A stretch of 64,000 nt of DNA from Ga0074139 sp964515195 (GCA_964515195.1 CAZETK010000001.1:62001-126000); one strand, 5' to 3'; numbered from the stretch's first letter, positions 1 through 8,973 are shown. The notes: generated from the letters alone by a model not told the origin. A program made the numbers and translations.

Positions 1-89
1 TCATTCATTACTCAAACCTTCAGCTTGTAGATAAGGCTCCTGAGAAGAAGGCCACTGGTAAAAAGTCCGGTAAATCAAAAACCGCATAA
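1..89 (+). CDS. C-terminus of an unidentified protein (partial)
   Basis: Only the last 28 codons lie in the window, in the frame that starts at base 3 and stops at the TAA at 87-89. The readable tail contains IHYSNLQLVDK followed by a Lys/Gly/Ser-rich end (KKATGKKSGKSKTA). The IHxSNxxLVD pattern faintly recalls the end of ribosomal protein L24, but no ribosomal-protein gene follows, so I do not assign it. A basic disordered tail of this sort recurs in other proteins of this window. Confidence 0.55.
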   Translation, partial: IHYSNLQLVDKAPEKKATGKKSGKSKTA

Positions 90-203
90 ATTCCAACCTT
101 CCAGCATACAGTCTAAAAGTTGGTTAAATAGCAAATCTATTAGACTCTGCTGGATTTAGGCCGCAGTCAGCCCTTATACTGAAACTCATCGACTGAGGAG
201 TGA

Positions 204-527
204 ATGCTTTACGGAATTTTAGGTGTGACTGCAGTTTTTTTTCTTTTGAGTCCAGCTATGGGGCAGGCCGAGCTCAGACGCCCTGAAGTCTCAATAATGT
301 GCCGACACTCGAAAGAAGTTCGTACTCTTCGCGTTGAAAAATTAGACGATGGTTCTTGTCGCTCAATCTACACAAAGGCTGGAAAAGACCAAAAAATCGG
401 CTCAGGGCTTTATCAAAACTCCTGCGAAGGATTTGTAAACCAAGTTCGCGATGTTCTTGAAGACGCCAACTGGAAATGTCGTGAAGTACAAGAGGCCCAG
501 CTCTCAAACCTTCTTGATCAACGTTAG
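204..527 (+). CDS. Small secreted protein, four cysteines
   Basis: A protein of 107 residues begins with a signal peptide (hydrophobic residues about 5-20, likely cleavage after MGQA), so the mature part should be periplasmic or exported. The mature chain is short and mixed-charge, with four cysteines (in IMCRH, GSCRS, NSCEG and NWKCR) that could form two disulfides. A clear GAGGAG ribosome binding site at 195-200 supports the ATG at 204. It lies 22 bp before the amidase gene and may be co-transcribed with it. I recognise no family. Confidence 0.75.
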   Translation: MLYGILGVTAVFFLLSPAMGQAELRRPEVSIMCRHSKEVRTLRVEKLDDGSCRSIYTKAGKDQKIGSGLYQNSCEGFVNQVRDVLEDANWKCREVQEAQLSNLLDQR

Positions 528-549
528 TCTCTAAGGTGTAATTTTCATA

Positions 550-1380
550 ATGGACAACCTAAAAATTGCGATTGCTCAAATGACTTCCATTGACGATGTT
601 AATCAAAATTTGAACATCATGATGGATCTTATAAGTCAGTTGTCTCCCAGCCAAGTGGACGTTGTTTTTTTTCCGGAAAATTGCCTCTATATGCGCTTAG
701 CCGAGGGAGAAGACATTCCGGGACTCGAACTATCGGATGCAGCCTTCCCTAAGCTGTTAGCCTGGAGCCAGTCTCACAAAATTCACCTTCACTTAGGATC
801 TGTGCCTTTACGGGTCGGTCAGGATTTGCGTAATTCGTCGATCTGGATTTCTCCTGAGGGCACTGTAAAACCCAGTTATACAAAAACCCATCTGTTTGAT
901 ATTGAGTTGACAGGTCAGGCCCCTATTCGAGAGTCCGATGTTTTTCTTCATGGCAACGGCCCCACCCTGTTAAGCCTAAAAAATTGGAATATCGGTCAGA
1001 CCATTTGTTATGACCTCCGGTTTTCAGAACTTTTTCACTCTTACGCTATGATGGGTGTTGAGGTGATCACTGTGCCAGCGGCCTTTTTAGTTAAAACTGG
1101 TCAAGCTCATTGGGAGGTCCTTTTAAGGGCCCGTGCCATTGAAAGTCAGTGCTATATCGTAGCGAGCGCTCAGTGCGGTCTGCATCGGAGCCCACGCGGA
1201 CAACGCGAGACATTTGGACATAGTCTGGTAATTGACCCCTGGGGACAAAAACTTGTGGAAATGGGAAATAGGCCAGGTCTACAAGTAGTAGACCTGCAAT
1301 TGGATGAAGTGCGAAAAGTGCGTCAGCAAATTCCTATGAAAAACCACAGAAGAGGCCCCTTTCCTGCGTCTAATAAGTGA
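550..1380 (+). CDS. Nitrilase-superfamily C-N hydrolase (Nit/omega-amidase type)
   Basis: This 276-residue cytoplasmic enzyme has the full nitrilase-superfamily catalytic triad: Glu43 in FFPENC, Lys112 in SYTKTHLFD and Cys153 in TICYDLRFSE. Its length and the YDLRFSELF block match the Nit branch, whose members hydrolyse amides such as deaminated glutathione or alpha-keto acid omega-amides. The family fixes the chemistry (C-N bond hydrolysis through a thioester), but the substrate here is inferred. No glutamine-dependent synthetase domain is attached. The neighbours (small secreted proteins, ETF-QO) do not narrow the role. Confidence 0.88.
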   Translation: MDNLKIAIAQMTSIDDVNQNLNIMMDLISQLSPSQVDVVFFPENCLYMRLAEGEDIPGLELSDAAFPKLLAWSQSHKIHLHLGSVPLRVGQDLRNSSIWISPEGTVKPSYTKTHLFDIELTGQAPIRESDVFLHGNGPTLLSLKNWNIGQTICYDLRFSELFHSYAMMGVEVITVPAAFLVKTGQAHWEVLLRARAIESQCYIVASAQCGLHRSPRGQRETFGHSLVIDPWGQKLVEMGNRPGLQVVDLQLDEVRKVRQQIPMKNHRRGPFPASNK

Positions 1381-1412
1381 CAATTCGGCGAAATTGTTTT
1401 CAAATAGTTTTC

Positions 1413-1673
1413 ATGACAAAGAAGAAATTGGCCCTTATCAGCTTATCTTTAGGGTTGGGATTTCAGCTTTTGCTGAGTACCGTTCCCGCCATGGCTCAAC
1501 CGGTCCTTGGGCAGGATCGAAAAGTCGTGGACATCGCAAAAGGGAAAAAATATCGCAATGGAGCCGAGGAAGGGGAATTGCAGATTCAGCCTCAGTTAAC
1601 GTCCCCTCAACGGAAAATTTCTCCGGTTATTGTTAAAGATCTTGAAGAAGAAAAATCTGAAGAGCGAGATTGA
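1413..1673 (+). CDS. Small secreted hypothetical protein
   Basis: I place the start at the ATG at 1413, not at an upstream GTG (1377) in the same frame, because from 1413 the 86-residue product begins with a textbook signal peptide: MTKKK, a hydrophobic stretch, then PAMA before QPV. The mature part is hydrophilic and ends in a glutamate-rich tail (EEEKSEERD). It ends 6 bp before the ETF-QO gene, so translation of the two may be coupled. No family recognised. The start lacks a strong ribosome binding site, which is the main doubt. Confidence 0.6.
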   Translation: MTKKKLALISLSLGLGFQLLLSTVPAMAQPVLGQDRKVVDIAKGKKYRNGAEEGELQIQPQLTSPQRKISPVIVKDLEEEKSEERD

Positions 1674-1679
1674 GGTTTT

Positions 1680-3413
1680 ATGAGCCAAGTATACGATTCT
1701 TTACCTGAAGGTGTGACCCGCGAAGTAATGGACGTGGATGTTTTAATTGTAGGTGGTGGTTCAGCGGGACTTTCTTGCGCTCTGCACTTGTCCAATCAAA
1801 TCAAAAAGCACAATGAAGATGTGGCCAGTGGCAAGATTTCAGATCCAACTATCGAAGATCCCATGATCGTCGTCTTAGAAAAGGGAGTGGAAATCGGAGC
1901 ACATTCATTTTCGGGCGCAGTATTGAATCCTATAGCCTTACAAGAGATGATTCCTGACTTTAAGGAAAAGGGCTGCCCACTAGATGCGGAAGTTGTCGAA
2001 GATGCTGTTTATTATCTGGGCGATAAGAAAGCTTTTAAACTTCCCATCATACCACCGCCTTTTCATAACAAGGGAAATTATATTATTTCCTTGAGTCAGC
2101 TCAATCGTTGGCTGGCCACGCAATGCGAAGCCAATGGTATCAATATTTTTCCTGGTTTTGCCGCAGTCGAGGCTCTTTATGAGGGCGATAAAATTGTCGG
2201 AGTTCGAACAGGTGACAAAGGACGCGACAAAGAGGGAAATCCTAAAGCGAATTTTGAACCAGGGTTAATCTTAAAATCAAAAGTCACAATTTTTGCCGAG
2301 GGAACAAGAGGATCGCTTTTCAAGCAAGTGCAGAAGAAGTTGAATCTGCGCGCAGGAAAAAACGTTGAAACTTATGAAGAGGGCGTGAAGGAAATTATCC
2401 AAATGCCAGCAGGGACCGTTAAGGCTGGTCAGGTCACGCACACCTTCGGATATCCTCTGAAGAAAAGTATTGGTGGAACATTTATTTACACGATCCCAGG
2501 CGATAAAATTATTTTAGGTTTAGTGGCCTATCTGGACGCACAGGATCCTTTGCTAGACCCTCACCGTGAGTTGCAAAAATTGAAAATGCATCCTTACATC
2601 GCCGATATGATCAAAGGCGGTAAAGTGGTTGCTTACGGCGGAAAGACTCTACCAGCTGGTGGTTGGTACTCCATGCCCAAATTATACGGTGATGGCTGGA
2701 TGGTTTGTGGAGATTCCGCCAGCATGGTGGATGTCCAAAAGTTAAAGGGCATTCATCTAGCCATGAAAGCGGGAATGAACGCAGCGGAAGTCATTATTCA
2801 AGGATTAAAAAAACATGATTTTTCCGAAAATGTCACCCGTGGCTATGAGGAAAAGGTTCATGGCTGTTATGTGAAAGAAGAATTATATAAAGTTCGAAAT
2901 TTCCATCAAAGCTTGAGCAAGGGGATATTTAAGTCATTGCCTTTGTTGGCGGCCCAGCAGGTAACTGGCGGTCGTGGATTCGTGGATCGTATGGAAAGCC
3001 ACGAAGACTTTCAGACTACGAAAAAATTACATGAGGTGTGGGGTGAAGCAGGGCTTCAGGCTCCCGAAAATCATTTGCCTAAACCTGACGGAACTTTGTT
3101 TTTTGATAAGCTTTCCAGCGTCTACATGACAGGAACCCTGCATGATGAAAACTCACCAAATCATTTATTATTACAAAATCCCGATACTTGCAGAAATGTT
3201 TGTGAACCCCAGTATAAGAGTCCTTGCACTCACTTCTGCCCAGCTGCCGTTTATGAGATGCTTCCCTCGAAGATCGAGGCGGGAAAATTTGATCTTCATA
3301 TAAATTATACCAACTGCATTCACTGTAAGACTTGTGATATTAAGTGTCCCTTCGAGAATATCGATTGGACTGTGCCCGAGGGAGGTGGCGGTCCTCAATA
3401 TCGCGAGACGTAA
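1680..3413 (+). CDS. Electron transfer flavoprotein:ubiquinone oxidoreductase (ETF-QO)
   Basis: A 577-residue membrane-associated flavoprotein that passes electrons from reduced electron transfer flavoprotein to quinone, linking fatty-acid and amino-acid oxidation to respiration. The FAD dinucleotide-binding motif is at residues 21-30 (VLIVGGGSAG). The C-terminus carries the ferredoxin-like 4Fe-4S site with Cys546, Cys549, Cys552 and Cys556 (CIHCKTCDIKCP), which separates true ETF-QO from FixC-type relatives lacking the cluster on the same chain. Length and domain order match mitochondrial and proteobacterial ETF-QO. The ETF alpha/beta subunits are not in this window. The ATG at 1680 follows TTGAGG. 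Confidence 0.95.
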   Translation: MSQVYDSLPEGVTREVMDVDVLIVGGGSAGLSCALHLSNQIKKHNEDVASGKISDPTIEDPMIVVLEKGVEIGAHSFSGAVLNPIALQEMIPDFKEKGCPLDAEVVEDAVYYLGDKKAFKLPIIPPPFHNKGNYIISLSQLNRWLATQCEANGINIFPGFAAVEALYEGDKIVGVRTGDKGRDKEGNPKANFEPGLILKSKVTIFAEGTRGSLFKQVQKKLNLRAGKNVETYEEGVKEIIQMPAGTVKAGQVTHTFGYPLKKSIGGTFIYTIPGDKIILGLVAYLDAQDPLLDPHRELQKLKMHPYIADMIKGGKVVAYGGKTLPAGGWYSMPKLYGDGWMVCGDSASMVDVQKLKGIHLAMKAGMNAAEVIIQGLKKHDFSENVTRGYEEKVHGCYVKEELYKVRNFHQSLSKGIFKSLPLLAAQQVTGGRGFVDRMESHEDFQTTKKLHEVWGEAGLQAPENHLPKPDGTLFFDKLSSVYMTGTLHDENSPNHLLLQNPDTCRNVCEPQYKSPCTHFCPAAVYEMLPSKIEAGKFDLHINYTNCIHCKTCDIKCPFENIDWTVPEGGGGPQYRET

Positions 3414-3463
3414 AGCTCCCATGATGAAGCCCGTCTCGCACCAGAAGGGAAAGGGCGTTTTAC

Positions 3464-4591
3464 ATGCCACAGTTTTTTGCCAGTTGTCCAAAGGGCCTCG
3501 TCGAACCTCTTGAGGCTGAATTGCAAGCCTTGGGATTTAAACCTTATGATCGTTCGCAGAATGGAATCTTTTTCGATTCCAATTGGGAAGGCTGCTATAA
3601 GGTCAACCTTCACACCCGCTATGCCAGCCGCATTTTAAAACCAGTCTTAAGCTTTACAGCCTATCAAGCGGATGAGCTGTATCATAATATTTTGAAGCAT
3701 GACTTTACCAAGTACATCAGTTCTCATCAGACCATCAAGGTAGAGGCTTCTACGAAGGACTCCAAACTGAAGGATCAACGTTTCATCGCGATGAAGGTGA
3801 AAGATGCCATCGTCGACCAGTTTCGTGAAAAGACTGGAGAGCGGCCCAGCGTAGACAATCTTCGACCTGATTTCACCGTGTACATTAAGTCCTATAAAAA
3901 TCATTTCTCTGTCGCCATTGATACGAGTGGTGATTCTTTGTTTATGAGAGGGTACCGACTAGAGGCTGGAGATGCGCCCCTAAAAGAAAATTTAGCCGCC
4001 GGTCTACTTCAGTTGGCAGAATGGGATCAAAAAACTCCGATTGTCGATCCAATGTGTGGAGCGGGAACTATTTTGATTGAAGCCGCGATGATGGTCATGA
4101 ATGTAGCGCCTGGTTCTATGCGGAAGCGTTTCGGATTTATGAACTTAAAAGGCTTCAACAAAGAAGCTTGGGAGAGAATCGTAGATGAAGCTATCAGCGC
4201 AGAAAAAGAGGACTGTGGTGAGCTTCATTTCTATGGCTACGATATCGACCGTAAAGTTTTGATGAAGGCCATTGAAAATGCAAAAAGAGCCGGGGTTAAT
4301 GGATGTATAAAGTTTAAGCGTGAGTCTGTGATGGCCTTGAAGGCACCGGTTGAAAAAGGCCTTATTGTCACCAATCCCCCGTATGGGGCGCGTATAGGAG
4401 ATGAGGATAATCTTCGAGATGTGTACCGCGACTTCAGCCATACCCTCAAAACAGAATTTAAGGGTTGGAATGCTTGGATACTATCGGGAAATAAGGATCT
4501 TATAGCCGATCTTAAACTAAAGGCCAGCCGTAAACATTTTGTCTATAATGGTAATATCGAATGCCGATTTTTAAAATACGAAATACGTTAA
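3464..4591 (+). CDS. THUMP-domain RNA guanine-N2 methyltransferase (RlmL N-half type)
   Basis: A 375-residue SAM-dependent methyltransferase with the N-terminal ferredoxin-like plus THUMP RNA-binding region (about 1-160) and a Rossmann catalytic domain. The SAM-binding motif is VDPMCGAGT (residues 194-202) and the catalytic NPPY motif is residues 304-307, typical of N2-guanine modification. The architecture equals the N-terminal half of RlmL/YcbY, which makes m2G2445 in 23S rRNA; the RlmK half is absent. A tRNA target (Trm14/TrmN type) cannot be excluded. It ends head-on against lpxD with no intergenic space. Confidence 0.88.
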   Translation: MPQFFASCPKGLVEPLEAELQALGFKPYDRSQNGIFFDSNWEGCYKVNLHTRYASRILKPVLSFTAYQADELYHNILKHDFTKYISSHQTIKVEASTKDSKLKDQRFIAMKVKDAIVDQFREKTGERPSVDNLRPDFTVYIKSYKNHFSVAIDTSGDSLFMRGYRLEAGDAPLKENLAAGLLQLAEWDQKTPIVDPMCGAGTILIEAAMMVMNVAPGSMRKRFGFMNLKGFNKEAWERIVDEAISAEKEDCGELHFYGYDIDRKVLMKAIENAKRAGVNGCIKFKRESVMALKAPVEKGLIVTNPPYGARIGDEDNLRDVYRDFSHTLKTEFKGWNAWILSGNKDLIADLKLKASRKHFVYNGNIECRFLKYEIR

Positions 4592-5611
4592 CTAATTTTT
4601 ATTTTGTCGACGCCAGAATTTCCAAATCTCTGGCAGATCCATTAGGGCCCGAGACATTTTCAAATAATTCTGAAGTTTAACGGCAGGAAGGCCACCATAA
4701 GAACCGGCCTCAGTGAGGCTATTAATGACACCGGTACGGCCAGCGAGCGTAACATTGTCAGGGATTTGAACATGGTCTCCGACAGCGGCTTGGCCTCCGG
4801 CTAAAAATTGTTTTCCAATTTTAGAAGATCCGGCCATCATAAAGCCCCCAGCAAGAATCGCATTTTCTCCGATTTCGCAATTGTGGGCAATATGAACTAG
4901 GTTATCAATTTTGCTTCCTGCGCCGATTCGGGTTTCTGTTAATGTTGCGCGGTCGACGGTGCAATTAGCTCCAATTTCAACACGATCTTCAATTATGACA
5001 CGACCGACTTGCGGTATTTTGTGGTGTTTCCCATCGGTAGGGTTTGTGACGAAGCCAAAGCCATCAGAGCCGATGGTGGTGTGTCCGTGAATTTCGCATT
5101 CTGTACCAATTTCAGTTTCGGCTCCAATGAAGACATGGGGGTGTAGGATTGTTTTTGAGCCGATTATGCAGTTGTTTTCAATGACAACGTGAGAGCCAAT
5201 TTTGCTTCCTTCTCCAATTATAGTTTGTGCACCAATGACGGCATAGTCGCCGATGATGACATTTGCTCCGATATGAGCCGTGGGGTGGATGCTTACATTT
5301 TCTGAATCCACAAATCTTTGAAATTTCTTTTCAAAAAATGGAAGAGTGAGTGCTAAGCCTAAGGCTACAGTGGGAACTTCGAACAATGTAACTTCCACAT
5401 CTAACTCGTTCATAACTAAGTCTGGCGTCTTGATAAGACTAGTGGCCCCACGGGATAAGGCTTGTTCAACCATTTTTTGTTTGGAGATAAAGACGAGACT
5501 GGACTCAAAACAACGATCAGGAGGTAAAACTTCTGTTACTTCTTTTTCTAGGTTTCCACGAAGATACTTAAGGCCGTATTTCTCAAACGGGAGTAATTGA
5601 CTCAATTTCAT
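4592..5611 (-). CDS. lpxD: UDP-3-O-acylglucosamine N-acyltransferase
   Basis: LpxD adds the N-linked hydroxyacyl chain to UDP-3-O-acyl-glucosamine in lipid A synthesis, on the cytoplasmic side of the inner membrane. The 339-residue product has the N-terminal uridine-binding domain (about 1-100), then a long left-handed beta-helix of hexapeptide repeats (V/I-G-x units, about 108-300) and a C-terminal helix (KLQNYLKMSRAL). The catalytic histidine is in HIAHN (His243). It stands alone, outside the usual bamA-lpxD-fabZ-lpxA cluster, so it may be a second copy of lpxD; the rest of the genome would show this. Confidence 0.93.
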   Translation of the reverse strand: MKLSQLLPFEKYGLKYLRGNLEKEVTEVLPPDRCFESSLVFISKQKMVEQALSRGATSLIKTPDLVMNELDVEVTLFEVPTVALGLALTLPFFEKKFQRFVDSENVSIHPTAHIGANVIIGDYAVIGAQTIIGEGSKIGSHVVIENNCIIGSKTILHPHVFIGAETEIGTECEIHGHTTIGSDGFGFVTNPTDGKHHKIPQVGRVIIEDRVEIGANCTVDRATLTETRIGAGSKIDNLVHIAHNCEIGENAILAGGFMMAGSSKIGKQFLAGGQAAVGDHVQIPDNVTLAGRTGVINSLTEAGSYGGLPAVKLQNYLKMSRALMDLPEIWKFWRRQNKN

Positions 5612-5645
5612 TCATTAGCCCTTGCGTCAAAAGTGTAATTGTTTT

Positions 5646-5673
5646 TTGTAACTCAGCCTATTCTTAGTATAAA
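5646..5673 (+). promoter_or_regulatory. Candidate sigma70-type promoter of the histone-like gene
   Basis: TTGTAA (5646-5651), a 16-bp spacer and TATAAA (5668-5673) lie in the divergent gap between lpxD and the histone-like gene, about 30 bp before its start codon. The match is moderate and is read by eye only. Confidence 0.4.
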
Positions 5674-5704
5674 TCCAATTAAAATTCGAGGGAGGTTTTC
5701 AAAC

Positions 5705-6244
5705 ATGGCGAAAAAAGCCACTGGTCATAAGAAAGCAGCCGCGACGGCCAAGAAATCTAAAACGACTACTGCCGCCAAAGCGACAAAAAAGGCCACCGGA
5801 GCCAAACCCAAGAGTACGGTGAAGAAAGTGGCCGTTCCCGCTGCTAAAAAGACTAAAAATGCTCCCAAGCCGTCACCCAATCTTGGCTCAAAGATCTCGG
5901 CCAAGAAGTCTCCAGCAGTTCTTAAGCCTCAAAAGTCTCAAAAGGTTGTTGCAGCCAGCGAGGTCAAGACTCCGGCAAAGGCAGCGCAACCAACTGAATC
6001 TACAGAGAAAATCAAGATTGACCGCGAGAACATGACAGACGAGCAAATTCGCTGGGCCGAGTTGTACAATAAGTATCGAGAGATTCAGGCTATGGAATAT
6101 GACATGAAATCAACTTTTAAAGCCAGTGCTCCGATTCAGCATAAAATTTTAGGTTGGGGATGGGTGCTCTCGAATGACAATGATCGCCTCGAGGTTCTTT
6201 TCCAAGATGGAAAACGAATGCTTATCAGCAACTACAGAGGATAA
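5705..6244 (+). CDS. Histone H1-like Lys/Ala/Pro-rich tail fused to a small Tudor/SH3-like domain
   Basis: I start the gene at the ATG at 5705 because GAGGGAGG (5689-5696) sits just upstream; an in-frame upstream extension reads as non-coding. The first ~108 of 179 residues are almost only Lys, Ala, Thr, Pro and Ser, in AKK/ATK repeats like eukaryotic H1 and bacterial Hc1/HctB tails, and should be disordered and bind nucleic acid. Residues ~112-179 form a compact domain: a helix (MTDEQIRWAELYNKYREIQ) and then a beta-rich stretch (HKILGWGWVLS...LEVLFQDGKRMLI) that resembles the Tudor/SH3-like tail of UvrD/PcrA helicases. The function is inferred: a nucleoid or RNA-polymerase-associated protein. 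Confidence 0.8.
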   Translation: MAKKATGHKKAAATAKKSKTTTAAKATKKATGAKPKSTVKKVAVPAAKKTKNAPKPSPNLGSKISAKKSPAVLKPQKSQKVVAASEVKTPAKAAQPTESTEKIKIDRENMTDEQIRWAELYNKYREIQAMEYDMKSTFKASAPIQHKILGWGWVLSNDNDRLEVLFQDGKRMLISNYRG

Positions 6245-6288
6245 ATTTGACTGGACTTCACAGGAAAAGTCCTTAAAAGTAAGGGCGC

Positions 6289-6507
6289 ATGGCAAAAGAA
6301 GATTTAGCACAAGTTGATGGTAAAGTTATAGATGCTTTGGCCGGGGGTCTTTATAAGATTCTTCTGGATAATAATGTTGAAATATCCGCAAAGCTTTGCG
6401 GCAAGATGCGTCGTTTTAATATACGTGTAGTCGTAGGGGATCGTGTAACGGTAGGGGTGTCACCCTATGACCCCACTCATGGTCTCATTATGTTCCGTCA
6501 TAAATGA
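6289..6507 (+). CDS. infA: Translation initiation factor IF-1
   Basis: A 72-residue S1-like OB-fold protein of exactly IF-1 size, with the family's landmarks MAKED at the start, GKMRRFNIRVVVGDRV in the middle and SPYD...GLIMFRHK at the end. IF-1 binds the 30S A site and assists IF-2 and IF-3 in initiator tRNA selection. The central sequence (KVIDALAGGLYKILLDN) is more divergent than in enterobacteria. It lies between the histone-like gene and tex, outside any ribosomal-protein operon. Confidence 0.93.
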   Translation: MAKEDLAQVDGKVIDALAGGLYKILLDNNVEISAKLCGKMRRFNIRVVVGDRVTVGVSPYDPTHGLIMFRHK

Positions 6508-6542
6508 TCAATTTAAAGCCTTTACTTTTACAATGAGGATTT

Positions 6543-8957
6543 ATGGAAGCTCAATTACAGAACTATCTGTCTAGGGCGGTACCAGGCGTTTCTCCAAAGT
6601 CTGCAAAGGCAGTGCTTGATTTGGCTGCCGAGGGAGCCACGGTTCCGTTCATCGCTCGCTATCGGAAAGAAAAAACCGGCAACTTGGATGAAGTCCAAAT
6701 TCGTCAAGTGATTGAATCACATGACACTTATAATGAAGTTGTTAAGAGAAAAGCGTTTTTGCTGAAAGAGATCGGGGACCAGAACAACTTGACCGAAGAG
6801 ATCAAGAAGCGGATCGATTTATCCTGGGATCTCGGCGAGCTGGAAGAAATTTATCGTCCCTTCAAAAAGAAGAAAAAAACAAAAGCCACATTGGCGCGTG
6901 AGGCCGGTCTTGAACCCTTCGCCCAGTGGATTTGGGATTTAGGGCACGGAAAGTTGACCGATACTACGCCGTTTGAAGTGAAGGCAAAGGAGTATTTAAA
7001 GCCCGCCAAAGGTATCAATATTTACGATGAGGCGATTAAGGGCGCACAGGATATTCTTGTGGAAAAAGTGGCCAACGAACCCGAACTACGCGCTCAAGTT
7101 TTGTCTAACTATATGGAGAAGGGCCGTGTCTTCGCAAAGGCTGCAAAAGGATACAAAGCGAACTCCAAATATGAAATGTACAAAGAGTTCGAAGAGCCCG
7201 TTAAATCCTTATTGGAAACCAAAAACACCCATCGCTATATGGCTATGCGACGAGGCTGGCAAGAGGAAGAGTTGTCATTGGAAGTTAGAGGCGATGAGGA
7301 AGCTCTTTTGAGGAGTTACATTGCATTTGCAACGACGACTCCTGACAATCCCATCGGAGCTTTTCTGTCGGCTGTGGCTAAGACGGCCCTGACTGTCTAT
7401 GTAATCCCTTCCGTAGTAAATGAAGTGCATCGTACCTTGAAGGAAAAATCCGATCATGATGCCATCCTCGTTTTTGCCGAAAACGTCAAAAAAGTTCTCT
7501 TGTCGTCTCCTTATGGAGCAAAGTGCGTATTGGGTGTTGATCCCGGAATTCGAACTGGTTCGAAGTTGGCCTTGATTGACAAAGCGGGGCGTTTTATTTC
7601 CCACACAGTTCTTCATACTGAAGGTGAGAGTGCTGAGGCGAAAGGTAAGGCTTTGTTTGGCGAAGTGACTAAACAAATCACGATTGAAGCTATCGCCGTC
7701 GGCAATGGAACTCACGGGCGCCAAGTTGAAAGCTTTTTGCGAAAGATCTTAAAAGAACTTAACTTGGATATTCCTGTTGTTATGGTGAACGAATCGGGAG
7801 CTTCTGTATATTCGGCCAGTGAAATTGCTCGTGAAGAATTCCCAGATTTAGATCTGACCGTTCGAGGCGCCATTTCCATCGCTCGTCGTTTACAAGACCC
7901 GTTAGCCGAGCTGGTGAAGGTGGACCCTAAATCCATCGGTGGTGGGCAGTATCAACACGATGTGAACCAAGTGAATTTGAAAAAAGCCCTGGATGCCGTT
8001 GTTGAATCAGCAGTGAATAATGTGGGTGTCGATGTGAACACGGCTTCAGCTGCTTTATTAAGTCATGTTTCTGGAATTGGTCCGGCTACAGCAAAGAACA
8101 TTATTCAATTCCGTCAAGAAAAGGGCATTTTCAAAGAGCGTGATGAGTTGATGAAGGTTCCGCGGTTTACGACAAAAGTTTTTGAACAAGCGGCCGGCTT
8201 TTTGCGAATTCCATCCGGGAAACTTATTTTAGACTCTACGGGAATTCACCCTGAGAGATACCAGGCTGTTCGCGATATGGCCCAGGATTTAGGGGTGTCT
8301 TTATCGGATCTCATTGGCGAAGGTGCTAAAAAACTTATCGCCCACAGAACAAAGTGGGCGGCCTTGGTTGGTGAGTTCACGTTTGATGATATTGTAAAAG
8401 AACTTGAAAAGCCGGGTCGCGACCCTCGCGATCCTTTTAAGGTCTTTAAATTCCGTGATGATATTTTTGAGGTCAAAGATTTACAAGAGGGGATGATCTG
8501 TCCTGGCATCGTCACCAACGTTACAAACTTTGGCGCCTTTGTTGATATCGGAGTACATCAAGATGGGCTGGTGCATATTTCTGAAATTTCCCATAAGTTT
8601 GTGGATGACCCTCGGAAAGCTGTAAGTCCGGGTCAGCAAGTTACAGTTAAAGTTTTGAAGGTGGACACGGCAAAGAATCAGATTTCTCTTTCCATGAAAT
8701 TAGAGGCCGCGCCTGTCGCAGAACCGCGAGCCCCTCGGCCTCAACGTCAGGACCGTCCAGGTGGACGAAACAATCGACCCGCTCACGGGCAACAAGACGG
8801 AAAAAGGCGTGCTGATGGTGGTGGAAAACCAAGAAGTCATCAACCTCAAAGTGGACGGCGAGATGGGCGTGATGGTCGACCCCAAAGACCAGCGGCTACT
8901 CCGTTTAATAATCCATTTGCGGCTCTGCTGAATGTGAATCAGAATAATAAAAAGTAG
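6543..8957 (+). CDS. tex: Tex-family transcription/RNA accessory protein
   Basis: An 804-residue cytoplasmic RNA-binding protein of the Tex/Spt6 family. In order it shows the helical Tex N-domain, a YqgF/RNase-H-like domain from about residue 328 (LGVDPGIRTGSKLALID), tandem helix-hairpin-helix motifs around 503-560 (HVSGIGPATAKNI) and an S1 domain at about 645-720 (GMICPGIVTNVTNFGAFVDIG). Beyond the S1 domain it has about 80 extra residues rich in Arg, Gly, Gln and Pro (APRPQRQDRPGGRNN..., RRDGRDGRPQRP), an RGG-like tail that most Tex proteins lack or keep short. A leader of about 30 bp with AATGAGG precedes the ATG. Confidence 0.94.
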   Translation: MEAQLQNYLSRAVPGVSPKSAKAVLDLAAEGATVPFIARYRKEKTGNLDEVQIRQVIESHDTYNEVVKRKAFLLKEIGDQNNLTEEIKKRIDLSWDLGELEEIYRPFKKKKKTKATLAREAGLEPFAQWIWDLGHGKLTDTTPFEVKAKEYLKPAKGINIYDEAIKGAQDILVEKVANEPELRAQVLSNYMEKGRVFAKAAKGYKANSKYEMYKEFEEPVKSLLETKNTHRYMAMRRGWQEEELSLEVRGDEEALLRSYIAFATTTPDNPIGAFLSAVAKTALTVYVIPSVVNEVHRTLKEKSDHDAILVFAENVKKVLLSSPYGAKCVLGVDPGIRTGSKLALIDKAGRFISHTVLHTEGESAEAKGKALFGEVTKQITIEAIAVGNGTHGRQVESFLRKILKELNLDIPVVMVNESGASVYSASEIAREEFPDLDLTVRGAISIARRLQDPLAELVKVDPKSIGGGQYQHDVNQVNLKKALDAVVESAVNNVGVDVNTASAALLSHVSGIGPATAKNIIQFRQEKGIFKERDELMKVPRFTTKVFEQAAGFLRIPSGKLILDSTGIHPERYQAVRDMAQDLGVSLSDLIGEGAKKLIAHRTKWAALVGEFTFDDIVKELEKPGRDPRDPFKVFKFRDDIFEVKDLQEGMICPGIVTNVTNFGAFVDIGVHQDGLVHISEISHKFVDDPRKAVSPGQQVTVKVLKVDTAKNQISLSMKLEAAPVAEPRAPRPQRQDRPGGRNNRPAHGQQDGKRRADGGGKPRSHQPQSGRRDGRDGRPQRPAATPFNNPFAALLNVNQNNKK

Positions 8958-8973
8958 TTAACAAGGAGAGACT

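Noticed and set aside
1..89. Reading the first partial gene as ribosomal protein L24
   Set aside because: A faint IHxSNxxLVD likeness is all there is; no L5 or other ribosomal gene follows and the tail is unlike L24.
1394..1636. 80-codon frame overlapping the small secreted protein after the amidase
   Set aside because: The other frame has a proper signal peptide; this one has no recognisable feature.
7275..7724. 149-codon antisense frame within tex
   Set aside because: Lies opposite conserved Tex coding sequence; translation is Ser/Arg-rich and irregular, with no start signal.
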